From contig NZ_CP041349.1 of NCBI RefSeq assembly GCF_009834365.1, forward strand, positions 169,862 to 233,861: DNA of 64,000 bases, given 5' to 3'. Shown here piece by piece: positions 8,487-17,814 of this stretch. Below the pieces are notes generated by a model. It was given only the letters and a program-made list of their open reading frames with translations, did no database searches and was not told the origin of the DNA. Made by a program: the position numbers and the translations under genes. The DNA is from Komagataeibacter xylinus (GTDB lineage Bacteria; Pseudomonadota; Alphaproteobacteria; Acetobacterales; Acetobacteraceae). Each line of letters opens with the position of its first letter. Position 1 is the first letter of the stretch.

Positions 8487-9149
8487 ATGGCCCGTCTCAC
8501 ACAGTCTTTCCGGCTGCTGCCGCGCCCATGGGATCCGTCAGCGCCAGACGCCGGGGAGATGGGTGAGCCGGGCCTTTTCACATGTGCCTGCTGCGGCCTG
8601 ATAACGCCTGGTCGCAGGTTTCCATGGCATGGTGACGGACCCGGGCCTGTCTGCGCCTTATGCAACATCCTGCAGGATCCGACCCGTCCGGCCATTGAAC
8701 GCGAAGCCGTCCTGATATGGTGGCCGAAACTGCCGCAGGCCCGCATCATGACCCTGACCCGCTGCGCGCATCAAGCCCTCATGCAGACGCTCGGCAATGG
8801 GCCAAACGGACAGGATGTCGTCTGGCATCGTGCAATGGACGCGATCGCGTCAGGGTCGGACACCGCGATGATGCCTGCGCAATGCAAAAGCGCTCTCGCT
8901 GTGCTCCGCGCTCTGCACGCGCGAACGACCGAAGCCCGGCGGCGGCTGGAGACAACCTCTCCCCGACTGCTGGCGACTGCCCTGCTGATGGCGAACCGGG
9001 CTGACCCGCAGATCAATGAAAGCGCGACCGCCCTGATGGACGGCATCCGGCTCTTCCCCCTGGGCCGTCTCCATAACGGCCCCACCGACATCTACCCGGC
9101 GCTTGTCAGGGAATGGCTTGATGCCGATCCCCAACCGGTCATGACGTGA
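8487..9149 (+). CDS. dotN: coupling-complex protein DotN/IcmJ (TraT-like)
   Basis: About 220 residues from the ATG at 8487, 13 bp after the preceding stop. Near the N-terminus two Cys pairs (FTCACCGLITPG and VCALCNILQDP) form a likely zinc site, as in IcmJ/DotN. The rest is helical, with WWPKLPQARIMTL and a Leu/Arg-rich middle. In Legionella, DotN binds the coupling protein DotL and helps recruit substrates; in IncI plasmids the homologue precedes the DotO ATPase, exactly as here. A longer reading frame extends upstream but overlaps the previous gene and is not used. Confidence 0.75.
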   Translation: MARLTQSFRLLPRPWDPSAPDAGEMGEPGLFTCACCGLITPGRRFPWHGDGPGPVCALCNILQDPTRPAIEREAVLIWWPKLPQARIMTLTRCAHQALMQTLGNGPNGQDVVWHRAMDAIASGSDTAMMPAQCKSALAVLRALHARTTEARRRLETTSPRLLATALLMANRADPQINESATALMDGIRLFPLGRLHNGPTDIYPALVREWLDADPQPVMT

Positions 9150-9162
9150 CAGGATCATATCA

Positions 9163-12100
9163 ATGGGCGGTATTCTTTCCAGTCTGCTGGCCGGCATCAG
9201 CCTCGGGCTGCGCCAGCCCCTTGCCTCATTCTGCGATGTGGAAAGTACGCACGGGGACCATCTCATCACCAAACGCGGTGAATATGTCTCCGTACTGCGC
9301 ATCAATGGCCTGCGTCGCATGTGCACGCGGCAGGAAGTGGAAGCGCTCGCCGAGCAGCAGCGTATAGAATTGCAGGGTCTCCTTGAAGAACGTGGCCATG
9401 CCATTGTGGGATGGTATATTTCCGATCCCGAGCGCTCAGGTATCGAGATTGACCGCCTGAGTCTCAATGGTTGCCGGTCCATAGCCAGACAGATCGGAGC
9501 GGACCTTTCGGACGTCATCGAAGAGAGGCGCCGACGCTGGCCAAACGTCATGCGCTGGGAGACCACTTGCTATGTCCTGTGGACCCGGCCCAGCGTGCTG
9601 ACACGTGAGGACCGCAAACAGGTGGCAGAGGAGCGCCGGACCCTTGCCTCCCAATTTCCTCGCGTGGGCAATACCCAACGTTTTGCCCTGCGCTCCGATA
9701 TCATGGCGGCCCGCCATGAATCGTTCATTTCACGCGTCCAGGCCGCCTTGCAGGGGTTCGACATTTCCTGCGAATTCCTCGGTCCACATCAGGCATTGCA
9801 GGTCGCGCGCGAAGCGACCTATCGTGAAACGGCGGGCTCCGCCTGGAAACCGACCTTGTTGGGTGACCGGGTAATGCCACGGCTTCCGGACGATCTGGAT
9901 GACCCGCAGCCACATCCGCAGGGCCTGCTCTGGCCAGCGATCCGGGACCAGATCTTCAATGCCGACGCCGAAACGAAAGGCGGACAGCTCGTGACCGTGG
10001 GGGATTATACATACGCCCCGGTCGACATGACGATTGGCCCAGAGGATCCGCGCCCGTTTTCCGAACTCTCCAGCGTGCTTGGCCGCAAGAGACTGCCGTG
10101 GCGCAGCGCCATGATCCTGGAGGGTGGCGGCCGCGCCGCCTTCGGCTTCAAGGAAGCCGGAGCCGGGTTTCTGGCGATGTTTCCCGGAAATAGCGACATT
10201 CGACGGGCGTTTGCCGCACTCAAGCTGGAGCGCCAGAAAAACAACCATAATTCCGTGCGGATGCGCATGACCGCCACAACCTGGGCTCCGGTTGGAGCAG
10301 AGGCGAAGCTGCGACGGCAGGCGTCGGACCTCTCCCAGGCAATTGATGCGTGGGGCAACAGCAAGACAACGCGGATCTCTGGCGATCCGCTGGAGGCGGC
10401 CATGGGTTCTGTCCCTGCCCTGGCGCTCGGTTCGACTGCGACCTCATCGCTCGCTCTTGTCGGTGACGCGTTCTCCATGATGCCGTGGGCACGCAGTGCG
10501 TCACCGTGGCAGAGGGGATCCATTCTCTTCCGCAAACCCGATGGTTCAATCTGGCCCTATGATCCGACCGGGGGCGGGCTACGCCCATCCGTCGTAGACA
10601 TTATCATCGCCCCGCCTGGCGGCGGAAAATCCGTTCTGGCCAATACCATTCTGCTGGGCTTGATCCTCAGCAGCGCCGCGATCAGCAGCCACGGCACGAA
10701 GCTCCCCTATATCGGCAAGCTCGATATCGGGCCGTCCTCGCGCGGACTGATCGAGATGCTGCGCAACGCGCTTGGCCCCGAACGCCAGCACGAGGCGGTT
10801 TACGTCAAGATGCAGGCAATCCCGGGCTTCGAGGTCAATGTCTTCGATACCCAGGTCGGACTGGAATATCCTCTGCCACTCGAGCGCGTTTTCCTGCAGA
10901 ATTTCATCTCGCTCCTTGCTACGCCGCTGGATGGCAGGCCGTGGGAGGGCATGGACCATCTGGTAGAGGACGTGATTGATGAAGCCTACCGCCTCTGTAC
11001 CGGGGTGCAGGGGGGCACGCCCAAAATCTACACTCCGGGGATCGAGCCCGACGTCGATGCCGCAATAACATCGCTGGGCATCAGCCTGCCCCACCATGCG
11101 GGAGAGGACGATCCGACATGGTGGCGGGATGTCGTCGATGCCCTTGTCAATCTCAGGGAATACCGCCTTGCAGGTTTTGCCCAGCGCCATGCAGTACCGG
11201 TCCTGCAGGATCTGCTGATTGCGGCCCGCAGCCCGGAAATCGAAAAACGCTATTCCAAGATCACCCTGGAAACTGGAGAAAGCCTGATCGACACGTTTGA
11301 TCGCTACATCATGAACGTGATCAAGAATTTTCCCATGCTGGCGTCCCCGACAAGGCTGGATATGGGGGACGCGCGCGTGATCGTTCTCGATCTTGCCGAG
11401 GTGGCACCATCCGGCTCTCCCGCGGCCAACCGCCAGACAGCGCTCATGTATATGCTTGGCCGCCATATCCTGGCCCGGAATTTCTTTCTCCATCCCGATT
11501 ATGCCGACGACCCGCATATGCCCCCGTCCATGCGGGACTATCATCTCGCCCGCTTCACTGAGATGTATGAAACGACGAAGCGTGTCGACTTCGATGAGTG
11601 GCACCGTACCGAACCAGCGCCCCAGGTAGACAAGCAGGCTGTCCGCGACGGCCGCGAGGGGCGCAAGCACAACGTCCAACTCGCCTTCATTTCACAGAAC
11701 CATACCGATTTCAGCGAGGACCTTTACAAGATATCAACCGCCCGATGGGTCCTCAAATGCGGTGATCAGGAGACGGCAGACAGCCTTATCCGACGCTTTA
11801 AGCTGTCCGATGCCAGCGCCTATGTGATCCGCAACGCACTGCCGGGACCGGGAAAGAATGGTGCGCCATTCTTCGTGGACATGTCGGCCGGAGAAGCAAA
11901 GTATGAACAGCTTCTGGTGAACGTCCTGGGGCCAATCGAACTCTGGTCTTTCTCGACGACGCCTGGCGACACGGCGCTCCGTTCGCGCCTTTACAAACGG
12001 ATCCACTTTGCCCGAGCCCTGCGGATGCTCGCCACCGTATTTCCCTCGGGAACAGCAAACAGCGAGATCGAACGCAGAAAAAGCGAGCGCATGAATGTTT

Positions 12101-12246
12101 TCGGTCTCGCGACCGATGAAGCGTTTGCCGGCGTTCTGGATGAACTGGCGGATGAGATCGTGGAAGGTAGAGGCGTGGCCGCAGGATTGTATGAAACCCT
12201 GCGCGCCATTGATGAACAATCGGAACTCGAATTTACCATTGGGTAG
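9163..12246 (+). CDS. dotO: type IVB ATPase DotO/IcmB (TraU-like)
   Basis: The 1027-residue protein is the size of DotO/IcmB. A Walker A motif (APPGGGKSVLAN) starts near residue 482; a conserved RVIVLDLAEVAPSG segment near 740 is the likely Walker B region. The N-terminal half is rich in helices with no membrane segment, and the C-terminal half contains NVQLAFISQNHTDFSEDL, typical of VirB4-class energy modules. It powers assembly or substrate transfer at the cytoplasmic face of the inner membrane. It starts 13 bp after dotN and ends the first transfer operon; the next operon resumes four kilobases away after an insert with toxin-antitoxin genes. Confidence 0.88.
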   Translation: MGGILSSLLAGISLGLRQPLASFCDVESTHGDHLITKRGEYVSVLRINGLRRMCTRQEVEALAEQQRIELQGLLEERGHAIVGWYISDPERSGIEIDRLSLNGCRSIARQIGADLSDVIEERRRRWPNVMRWETTCYVLWTRPSVLTREDRKQVAEERRTLASQFPRVGNTQRFALRSDIMAARHESFISRVQAALQGFDISCEFLGPHQALQVAREATYRETAGSAWKPTLLGDRVMPRLPDDLDDPQPHPQGLLWPAIRDQIFNADAETKGGQLVTVGDYTYAPVDMTIGPEDPRPFSELSSVLGRKRLPWRSAMILEGGGRAAFGFKEAGAGFLAMFPGNSDIRRAFAALKLERQKNNHNSVRMRMTATTWAPVGAEAKLRRQASDLSQAIDAWGNSKTTRISGDPLEAAMGSVPALALGSTATSSLALVGDAFSMMPWARSASPWQRGSILFRKPDGSIWPYDPTGGGLRPSVVDIIIAPPGGGKSVLANTILLGLILSSAAISSHGTKLPYIGKLDIGPSSRGLIEMLRNALGPERQHEAVYVKMQAIPGFEVNVFDTQVGLEYPLPLERVFLQNFISLLATPLDGRPWEGMDHLVEDVIDEAYRLCTGVQGGTPKIYTPGIEPDVDAAITSLGISLPHHAGEDDPTWWRDVVDALVNLREYRLAGFAQRHAVPVLQDLLIAARSPEIEKRYSKITLETGESLIDTFDRYIMNVIKNFPMLASPTRLDMGDARVIVLDLAEVAPSGSPAANRQTALMYMLGRHILARNFFLHPDYADDPHMPPSMRDYHLARFTEMYETTKRVDFDEWHRTEPAPQVDKQAVRDGREGRKHNVQLAFISQNHTDFSEDLYKISTARWVLKCGDQETADSLIRRFKLSDASAYVIRNALPGPGKNGAPFFVDMSAGEAKYEQLLVNVLGPIELWSFSTTPGDTALRSRLYKRIHFARALRMLATVFPSGTANSEIERRKSERMNVFGLATDEAFAGVLDELADEIVEGRGVAAGLYETLRAIDEQSELEFTIG

Positions 12247-12283
12247 AAGGTGACCGATATTTTCCTGACGGCCTCACATCCCG

Positions 12284-12303
12284 ATCATTGCGGACACAAT
12301 GAT
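12284..12303. repeat. small inverted repeat after dotO
   Basis: ATCATTG, six bases, CAATGAT. The arms are perfect but AT-rich and no T-tract follows, so a rho-independent terminator is doubtful. It may be a weak hairpin at the end of the operon. Confidence 0.3.
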
Positions 12304-12370
12304 GTTGACCATGCTGTTCGATCAATAGCGCGGCGACGTCTGGCAGGGATAGATTCGACAAATTTATGTG

Positions 12371-12392
12371 TCGTATCTGGCATATTATACGA
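12371..12392. promoter_or_regulatory. inverted repeat between dotO and hipA ends
   Basis: TCGTAT and ATACGA arms are separated by ten bases that contain TGGCAT, a word also found in the hipB upstream repeat. It sits just beyond the 3' end of hipA. It could be a protein-binding site; function unknown. Confidence 0.3.
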
Positions 12393-12414
12393 TATTATCA
12401 GTCATATGTGACTA

Positions 12415-13647
12415 TCAGATCGTTAGCGCGATCCCGATCTGATCGTTTATGAAGGCGGCTTCATAATGACGCGCCATCGCCCCGGAAACACCAACCTCTC
12501 GCAGAACAGGCCTCCACTCATCCGAAATTCGCCGCGCTGTCACGCGGATCATCTGCCGGGCCTCAGCAGGGGTAATTTCGAAGAATTCACACGCCTCCAG
12601 TGCCAGACGGATGGACCGATCATGCGGACCGCCCTCCAGTATCGCCGTTTCCAGATGCGGGTTACGGTCGGGTGCTGGATTCACATCGAAAACGGGGGAT
12701 AACCGCCAGTGTCCAGCGCCCACATAGAGAAATCCGTGATTTTTCAGATGATCGTCCTTATTTGACACGAGAATAGTATAAACCAGACGCAGGAAGAGTT
12801 CGCGGAACTCTGCCTGGGGATCGGCGGCATAGGTCCGGATAAAATCGACAATCTCCGTATAGGAACCCAGTTCCGTTCCGGTTTTCCCCAGAGCAGTCCT
12901 CGCCGAAATATAAGGAATCCGGCCAGCCCCACGCCGATCAAACCGCTGGATCAGAGCCACAGGAAACGGCGTTTCAGCCAGTTCCAGCCTGACCTCTGGC
13001 GTCCGGATTCCGCATGCTCTTGCCAGACGAAGCGTGGCAACTTCAATACGTTCTATTGGCCACTGGTCGTGAACCGAGGTAAATTTTGCAAGCCAGAGCA
13101 CATCGCCGTCCCGAACATTGGCCTTCGGTCGCGCCCCACCCGAACCACCTGCACCAGCGAGCGCCTGCATATCCCTTTCGGATATGTCCTTGCCCTGTTC
13201 ATATGCCCGCGCGATAGCCGTAATAGCGGCAAGATCGACCAGACGCGGTATGGTGTCATCGGCGCCGCCACGAATGATTTCTCCGTTATCATCGGCGAAA
13301 CGAAGCGCACCCTGCCGACATACGTCATCCGACAGTGTGAGATATTCAAACTCGGAAAGCCCATTACCGTAGGCACGCTCGAGAAGCCTGCGCCCCCAAC
13401 TGTCGGGCGCAGCATCAGCAAAGACACCCGCAAGGGCATCGCGCACGTTCCTTGGCTGGCCAGCCGCATGAAACGGCCCAGAGCCAAGGGGAAAGGTTGG
13501 CTGGATGGCAAAGGCCCGAGAATTCTCGACCCAGGCCGGATCATAAGTGAAGGTCGAAAACTGCCGTGGACCTGCCTGCGTAAAACGCAGTTGACCCACG
13601 GGAGTCAGGCTGTCGCCAAGAACGACATGGGCGCTGAAATCAGGCAT
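12415..13647 (-). CDS. hipA: HipA-family Ser/Thr kinase toxin
   Basis: The 410-residue protein matches HipA. The N-terminal HipA_N part contains GVFADAAPDSWGRRLLER. The nucleotide-loop segment is AGGSGGARPKANV, the catalytic loop is NKDDHLKNHGFL (Asp and Asn present) and the metal-binding segment is LSPVFDVNP. HipA kinases phosphorylate tRNA synthetases or related targets and cause growth arrest; HipB neutralises them. All catalytic elements are intact, so the toxin is probably active. It overlaps hipB by one base (TGATG), the usual antitoxin-first order. The pair likely stabilises the element and separates the two transfer operons. Confidence 0.9.
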   Translation of the reverse strand: MPDFSAHVVLGDSLTPVGQLRFTQAGPRQFSTFTYDPAWVENSRAFAIQPTFPLGSGPFHAAGQPRNVRDALAGVFADAAPDSWGRRLLERAYGNGLSEFEYLTLSDDVCRQGALRFADDNGEIIRGGADDTIPRLVDLAAITAIARAYEQGKDISERDMQALAGAGGSGGARPKANVRDGDVLWLAKFTSVHDQWPIERIEVATLRLARACGIRTPEVRLELAETPFPVALIQRFDRRGAGRIPYISARTALGKTGTELGSYTEIVDFIRTYAADPQAEFRELFLRLVYTILVSNKDDHLKNHGFLYVGAGHWRLSPVFDVNPAPDRNPHLETAILEGGPHDRSIRLALEACEFFEITPAEARQMIRVTARRISDEWRPVLREVGVSGAMARHYEAAFINDQIGIALTI

Positions 13648-14024
13648 CAGAACGAAGCACCGTCCATATCAATAACATCCGCTCCCCCATGCGTGGCCTT
13701 ATCCTTATCCTGCTGCCTGCGTAACGTGGTCGCAGAAGACCGGCCTCGACGAGGCTGACGTTCAGCAGCCAACGCCAGTCCCAGATCATCCTTGCGGATA
13801 TCAATCAGGTCGGCCAACCGGTCCAGAAGACCAAGCACGACCAGCACGTCGGCCAGAGTGCCGATCCCCACACCCGGGTCTCCCTTTTCCAGGCGCGCGA
13901 TGGAACTTGCTGACGTGCCGGCACGAGCGGCCAGGTCGGCTATCGCTATGCCGCGCCGCAGGCGCGCGCCACGAAGGTCACGCCCCAGTCGCTCAAGAGC
14001 CGCACGGGATTTTGGTGAGCCCAT
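13647..14024 (-). CDS. hipB: HipB-family antitoxin, XRE repressor
   Basis: About 125 residues from ATG at 14024 (MGSPKSR); a GTG three codons upstream is possible. The Cro/cI HTH at residues ~15-70 (GIAIADLAARAGTSASSIAR, LEKGDPGVGIGTLADVL) is followed by a basic, disordered-looking C-terminal tail. HipB represses its own promoter and inhibits HipA. Its stop overlaps the hipA start by one base. The tail is longer than in E. coli HipB (88 residues) and may contact HipA. An inverted repeat immediately upstream (14042-14056) is a candidate operator. Confidence 0.85.
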   Translation of the reverse strand: MGSPKSRAALERLGRDLRGARLRRGIAIADLAARAGTSASSIARLEKGDPGVGIGTLADVLVVLGLLDRLADLIDIRKDDLGLALAAERQPRRGRSSATTLRRQQDKDKATHGGADVIDMDGASF

Positions 14025-14041
14025 TACTATCACTCATATTT

Positions 14042-14056
14042 GGCATATAAAGTGCC
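14042..14056. promoter_or_regulatory. candidate HipB operator
   Basis: GGCA, seven bases, TGCC lies 18 bp before the hipB start in an AT-rich stretch. This spacing resembles the short, interrupted palindromes bound by HipB proteins. Assigned by position only. Confidence 0.35.
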
Positions 14057-14232
14057 TTATAGCATCATATATGGAATTCTGTAAACTCCACAGCCTCTGC
14101 CCTTCACAACACGTTCCTGGCAGGAACTGGCACGTCGCGTAGAAAGCGTTGGGCAGGCCGCCTGATTTCCAAGGGCGGTTTCTGGTCGCAGGGCGATCAT
14201 CACCCTATAAGTCTATTTTCCACCTTGAGGTC

Positions 14233-15396
14233 ATGATGCCTGTTCCGCCAATCGATCCCTTCCACGCGCTGTCCATCAGCGCACTGGCGCATGAACTGGC
14301 CGCGCAGGGGCGCAGCATCATTCAAATGGAATTTGGCCAGCCTTCCACCGGCGCGCCAAGCGCAGCGATCGAACGCGCCCAGCACATACTGGCGACAGAC
14401 CCCATGGGCTATTGGGAAAGCCAGCCCCTGAAGGAACGGATCGCCCTGCACTATTACGAAACATATGGCGTTTCGCTCCGGCCTGAACAGATTATCCTGA
14501 CCTGTGGCGCATCACCCGCGCTGGTTCTGGCGCTAATGACCAGTTTTGTGCCCGGCGCGCATGTAGCCATGGCGCGACCGGGTTATGTGGCCTACCGCAA
14601 TGTCGTGCGCTCGCTCCATATGAAACCGGTTGAAATTCCATGTGGGGAAAAAGAACGCTTCCAGTTGACCCCCGACGCCATTGCCGCGCTTGAACCTGCT
14701 CCCGACGGGTTGATCCTGGCCAGTCCCGCCAACCCCACCGGTACCATCCTGTCTCCTGATGAAATACGGCGCATTGTTGACGTCTGTCGCGCGCACGGGA
14801 TCTGCATCATATCGGATGAAATCTATCACGGCCTGAGTTTTGGCGAACGCGCGCACAGTATTCTGGAATATGATCCCAATGCGCTGGTGGTAAACAGTTT
14901 TTCCAAATACTTCAGCATGGCGCCGTGGCGGCTGGGGTGGCTGGTTGTCCCGCCAGCAAAGGTGGAAGCCGCCCGCGCGCGGATGGGTAACCTGTTCCTG
15001 CCGCCCGCCGCCCTCAGCCAGCACGCGGCCCTTGCCGCCTTCGACTGCCGCGATGAGCTTGAAGGGCATATGGAAACCTACCGGCGCAATCGTGACCTGC
15101 TGCTGCGTGCCCTGCCCGAAATGGGGCTGCGCCATATCGCGCCACCAGATGGAGCGTTCTATATCTATGCCGATATCCGGCACCTGACGGATGACAGCAT
15201 GGCGTTTTGCAAGCGCCTGTTGCTGGATACGGGTGTTACGACAGCACCGGGCATTGATTTCGACCCCATAGACGGGAAATACTTCATCCGTTTCAGCTTT
15301 GCGGTCGCAACGGACCAGATTGAAGAAGCCATCCGCCGCATGGTCCCATGGTTTCGTCACCAGAAGGACCGCTTACCCGTCAATGCAGTGATTTAA
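14233..15396 (+). CDS. PLP-dependent aminotransferase, class I/II
   Basis: About 387 residues from the ATG preceded by TTGAGG; a longer frame upstream adds 28 unlikely residues. It is a fold-type I aminotransferase: MEFGQPSTGAPSAAIERA near the N-terminus, LTCGASPAL cofactor loop, SPANPTGTILS, ISDEIYHGLSF (Asp/Tyr contacts to the cofactor), and NSFSKYFSMAPWRLGW with the Schiff-base Lys. The C-terminal FIRFSFA segment carries the carboxylate-binding Arg. The family converts amino acids to keto acids; aspartate- or aromatic-type substrates are most common, but specificity cannot be read here. It is unrelated to transfer and was probably carried in with the hipBA insert. Confidence 0.85.
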   Translation: MMPVPPIDPFHALSISALAHELAAQGRSIIQMEFGQPSTGAPSAAIERAQHILATDPMGYWESQPLKERIALHYYETYGVSLRPEQIILTCGASPALVLALMTSFVPGAHVAMARPGYVAYRNVVRSLHMKPVEIPCGEKERFQLTPDAIAALEPAPDGLILASPANPTGTILSPDEIRRIVDVCRAHGICIISDEIYHGLSFGERAHSILEYDPNALVVNSFSKYFSMAPWRLGWLVVPPAKVEAARARMGNLFLPPAALSQHAALAAFDCRDELEGHMETYRRNRDLLLRALPEMGLRHIAPPDGAFYIYADIRHLTDDSMAFCKRLLLDTGVTTAPGIDFDPIDGKYFIRFSFAVATDQIEEAIRRMVPWFRHQKDRLPVNAVI

Positions 15397-15606
15397 AGGG
15401 GGATATACGTCTGGAGCGCGTATAGTTGTGTTTCTGATCAGGAGACATGCGAATACGCACTTACCGCGACCCACTACTACGGACCATGCAGGTAGTTTCT
15501 TCCAACTTAAGTTCTGCGGCACACGTCTTGATTATAGTCAACCCCTGCTGCATGCCTTGCCCAGATCAATACATTCATACCAAACCATTACCTGCCTGCG
15601 ATATTA
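15397..15606. other. convergent intergenic region
   Basis: Between the aminotransferase and a convergent lipoprotein gene. No clear hairpin terminator or open reading frame with coding character was seen. Confidence 0.4.
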
Positions 15607-15996
15607 CTACCTCAAGCCACTGCTGGAACTGAAATGCGAGGTGGCAAAACTATGCTTCAGCACGATCCCGTTACTCAACACAACAGTCAGCATCTTGCTT
15701 TTGTTATTTGATCTTTCTCCAAGCATGCCAAGTCCGACTACGTCCTGCGCTATTGAAAGACCATCCTCCCTGCCGGACGTAAAACTATAAATCCAGACCT
15801 CATAACCATCTTCATAGGTTTTCTGCCCCGGTTCACCGTAAATCTGACGCACCTGGGATGAAGTTGTCACACCATCATGAATATTCTGATCAACTTCCGC
15901 GATGGTTGTTTTTTTTATGGAAGCATCACCCGTGGACGAACAGGCACTCGTGCCTGCAATGATCGCCATCACGATGGCCGTTCTGATGATCTTCAT
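15607..15996 (-). CDS. small lipoprotein, BamE/SmpA-like
   Basis: The 129-residue product has a lipoprotein signal (MKIIRTAIVMAIIAGTSAC), with the lipidated Cys at residue ~19. A domain follows with TTSSQVRQIYGEPGQKTYED and GYEVWIYSF, the beta-alpha pattern of SmpA/OmlA (BamE) proteins. The C-terminus is basic and Ser-rich. Such proteins are attached to the outer membrane inner leaflet; some assist outer-membrane protein assembly and others are plasmid envelope proteins of unknown role. It lies just before the second transfer operon but on the opposite strand, so it is not part of it. Confidence 0.7.
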   Translation of the reverse strand: MKIIRTAIVMAIIAGTSACSSTGDASIKKTTIAEVDQNIHDGVTTSSQVRQIYGEPGQKTYEDGYEVWIYSFTSGREDGLSIAQDVVGLGMLGERSNNKSKMLTVVLSNGIVLKHSFATSHFSSSSGLR

Positions 15997-16322
15997 CCTG
16001 CACTCTACCCTCTCGGCTACATATCATCGACATACCTCATTGTGTCCCATCGATACAGATTGTTCAGCGCACATCAGATGCTTGGTAGGACTGTCAGCAA
16101 CATGGATGGCTGCCGGTGATCCCCTCACGTTCAGAGCCGAAAACAGAAAAGGGTTGCTCCTGTCCCACGCAATTCTGCGCGTCAATCCGGCGACAGCATA
16201 CCCCAAAAGAGGACACGAATCCGCTCTCGGGGCCTGCATGAAAGAAAAAGCAACGCAGCCAATTTTTGCTGCAGCAGTCGCAAGATGATCTTCGAAGCTT
16301 CTTCCGTTATCCGGAGAAGCTC
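15997..16322. other. intergenic region upstream of the dotD operon
   Basis: 326 bp between the divergent lipoprotein and dotD genes. Overlapping short frames look non-coding. The promoter of the 10-gene operon should lie here; no convincing -35/-10 pair was singled out. Confidence 0.4.
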
Positions 16323-16781
16323 ATGAAACATTCTCTGCTCATTTTTCTTTTGCCCATGGCGCTCAACGCCTGTGCGCAGAGCCTGTCGTCACCTTCTCCC
16401 ATTGCGACGACCGGCATGGCCAATCCTGAACTGGCCTTGCAGCGGTCAATAGCAGAGACCACGACTGATCTTCGGGAACTTGGCAGCATCCGCCCGTCTC
16501 CGGTCGTGGCATCTGCCAACCAACCCCCGCTCCCCGATGACCTGACCCGCCGGATCTGGTTCGTGTGGGACGGCCCGCTGGGCAAGGCCGTCGCAAAACT
16601 CGGCCAGGAGATTGGCTATAGCGTGATTGTCACCGGCCATCCCCGATCAATGCGCGTCGCGACCAACAGTGTTGCCGCCGTGGTGGATATCCTTCGGACA
16701 TTGGGCGATCAGGCCGGAGATCAGGCCATGGTCTCGGTAGACCCGCTTCACCACGCGATAACGGTGGCCTGGCATGCGTAA
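16323..16781 (+). CDS. dotD: type IVB outer-membrane lipoprotein DotD (TraH-like)
   Basis: About 152 residues from ATG 16323, preceded by GGAGAAG. The lipobox is ALNAC, with Cys at residue 17. The C-terminal domain (~75-152) has the DotD hallmark FVWDGPLGKAVAKLGQEIGY followed by SVIVTGHP and a beta-alpha tail, a fold shared with secretin N-domains. DotD and DotC recruit DotH to the outer membrane. It is the first gene of the second transfer cluster and overlaps dotC by eight bases. The longer frame upstream would remove the signal peptide and is rejected. Confidence 0.82.
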   Translation: MKHSLLIFLLPMALNACAQSLSSPSPIATTGMANPELALQRSIAETTTDLRELGSIRPSPVVASANQPPLPDDLTRRIWFVWDGPLGKAVAKLGQEIGYSVIVTGHPRSMRVATNSVAAVVDILRTLGDQAGDQAMVSVDPLHHAITVAWHA

Positions 16782-17814
16782 GATGGCGCTCTTTCTATCT
16801 TCGGCCATCGTCGTGACGGCCGCAGGCAGCCCGACCCATGCGGCGTCTGTCTCCACGGGGAAGGTTGTCATTGAGGAGGGGCAGCACGTCCGGCTACCGA
16901 CATCGTCTCCATCCCCACCACCGGCCCGCAGCGGCACATTGGTCCCGGAGCCACAGCCGCCCCAGCCGGGTGCGGATCAGGTGGACGGGGCTGACCCCGC
17001 CCTTGCCAATCCCATCAATAAACCGGTGACAGGGGCCTCAACGCTCGACGAGGTAGTCGGCGGCGAAGCGCCTCCCTCTCTTGAGGCCCTTCAGAACACC
17101 CGCCCCAATGACGAGCCAGGCGATGACCTGAAACCCGGTCGAAGCACCCAGCTTCGGGAAGCCGCGCATATTTACGGCGCGCAGGGCGGTCTGGCCGCCC
17201 GGGCATTCGCCATCAACGAGATGCTGCGGCGCCATGAGGAGACACTCGACGCCACTTATGATTTCCGGTCGATCGTGCTTCCGATCGGGAGCGGCCAGAC
17301 CCTCATGCAGCCCCCCATCGTCACCGAGGCACAGATGGCCTTTGCGCTCAATGACACCGGCCAGGTGGCGCACGAGACAGAATGTGTTTTCGAGATCACC
17401 CGGGAGGCACAACTGACATCCGCGCCCCCGGACTGGCGCACGTATCTCGTCCGGACATGGGGCAAACCGCATCACCCGGTGGCCGCGGCCCTGCCCCGCA
17501 CAAAGGCGGAAGTGTCACACTGGAACCAGTGGGTGGCCGAAGGCTGGGCAGATGGAGAGAAGCAGGCGACCGAGATCTTCCTCTCCGATCTGTCGCGCCT
17601 GCAGCGCGACATTACCGGCATGGCCCGCTACCGGGTGCTGCTGAACGCCGGGCGCGTCGAAGAACCGCGCGTCGTGTTCGAGCACCAGGACGCCGTGGGA
17701 GGAGGAGACACCCTCCACCTCAATGACCGCACGATCCGGATCGCGAGCCAGCCGGGGCTTCAGGGCCACGTCCGGCGCGGAAGCGATTACGGTTATCCGG
17801 AGCATTGCCGATGA
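16774..17814 (+). CDS. dotC: type IVB outer-membrane protein DotC (TraI-like)
   Basis: The 346-residue protein begins with a Sec signal (cleavage likely after THA), a Pro-rich linker (~45-75) and then the DotC domain. That domain has LREAAHIYGAQGGLAARAFA, LDATYDFRSIVLP and MQPPIVTEAQMAF. Legionella DotC is a lipoprotein, but no lipobox Cys is visible at the cleavage site here, so this homologue may depend on DotD or DotH for outer-membrane attachment. The dotB start overlaps its stop (ATGA). Synteny dotD-dotC-dotB is as in IncI plasmids. Confidence 0.82.
   Translation: MRKMALFLSSAIVVTAAGSPTHAASVSTGKVVIEEGQHVRLPTSSPSPPPARSGTLVPEPQPPQPGADQVDGADPALANPINKPVTGASTLDEVVGGEAPPSLEALQNTRPNDEPGDDLKPGRSTQLREAAHIYGAQGGLAARAFAINEMLRRHEETLDATYDFRSIVLPIGSGQTLMQPPIVTEAQMAFALNDTGQVAHETECVFEITREAQLTSAPPDWRTYLVRTWGKPHHPVAAALPRTKAEVSHWNQWVAEGWADGEKQATEIFLSDLSRLQRDITGMARYRVLLNAGRVEEPRVVFEHQDAVGGGDTLHLNDRTIRIASQPGLQGHVRRGSDYGYPEHCR

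Noticed and set aside
10579-11679. Long minus-strand frame of 366 codons inside dotO
   Set aside because: It lies antisense to the DotO ATPase, whose Walker motifs show the plus frame is coding; GC-rich DNA gives long antisense frames.
14533-15360. 275-codon minus-strand frame inside the aminotransferase gene
   Set aside because: Antisense to a clear fold-type I aminotransferase with the catalytic Lys; shadow frame.
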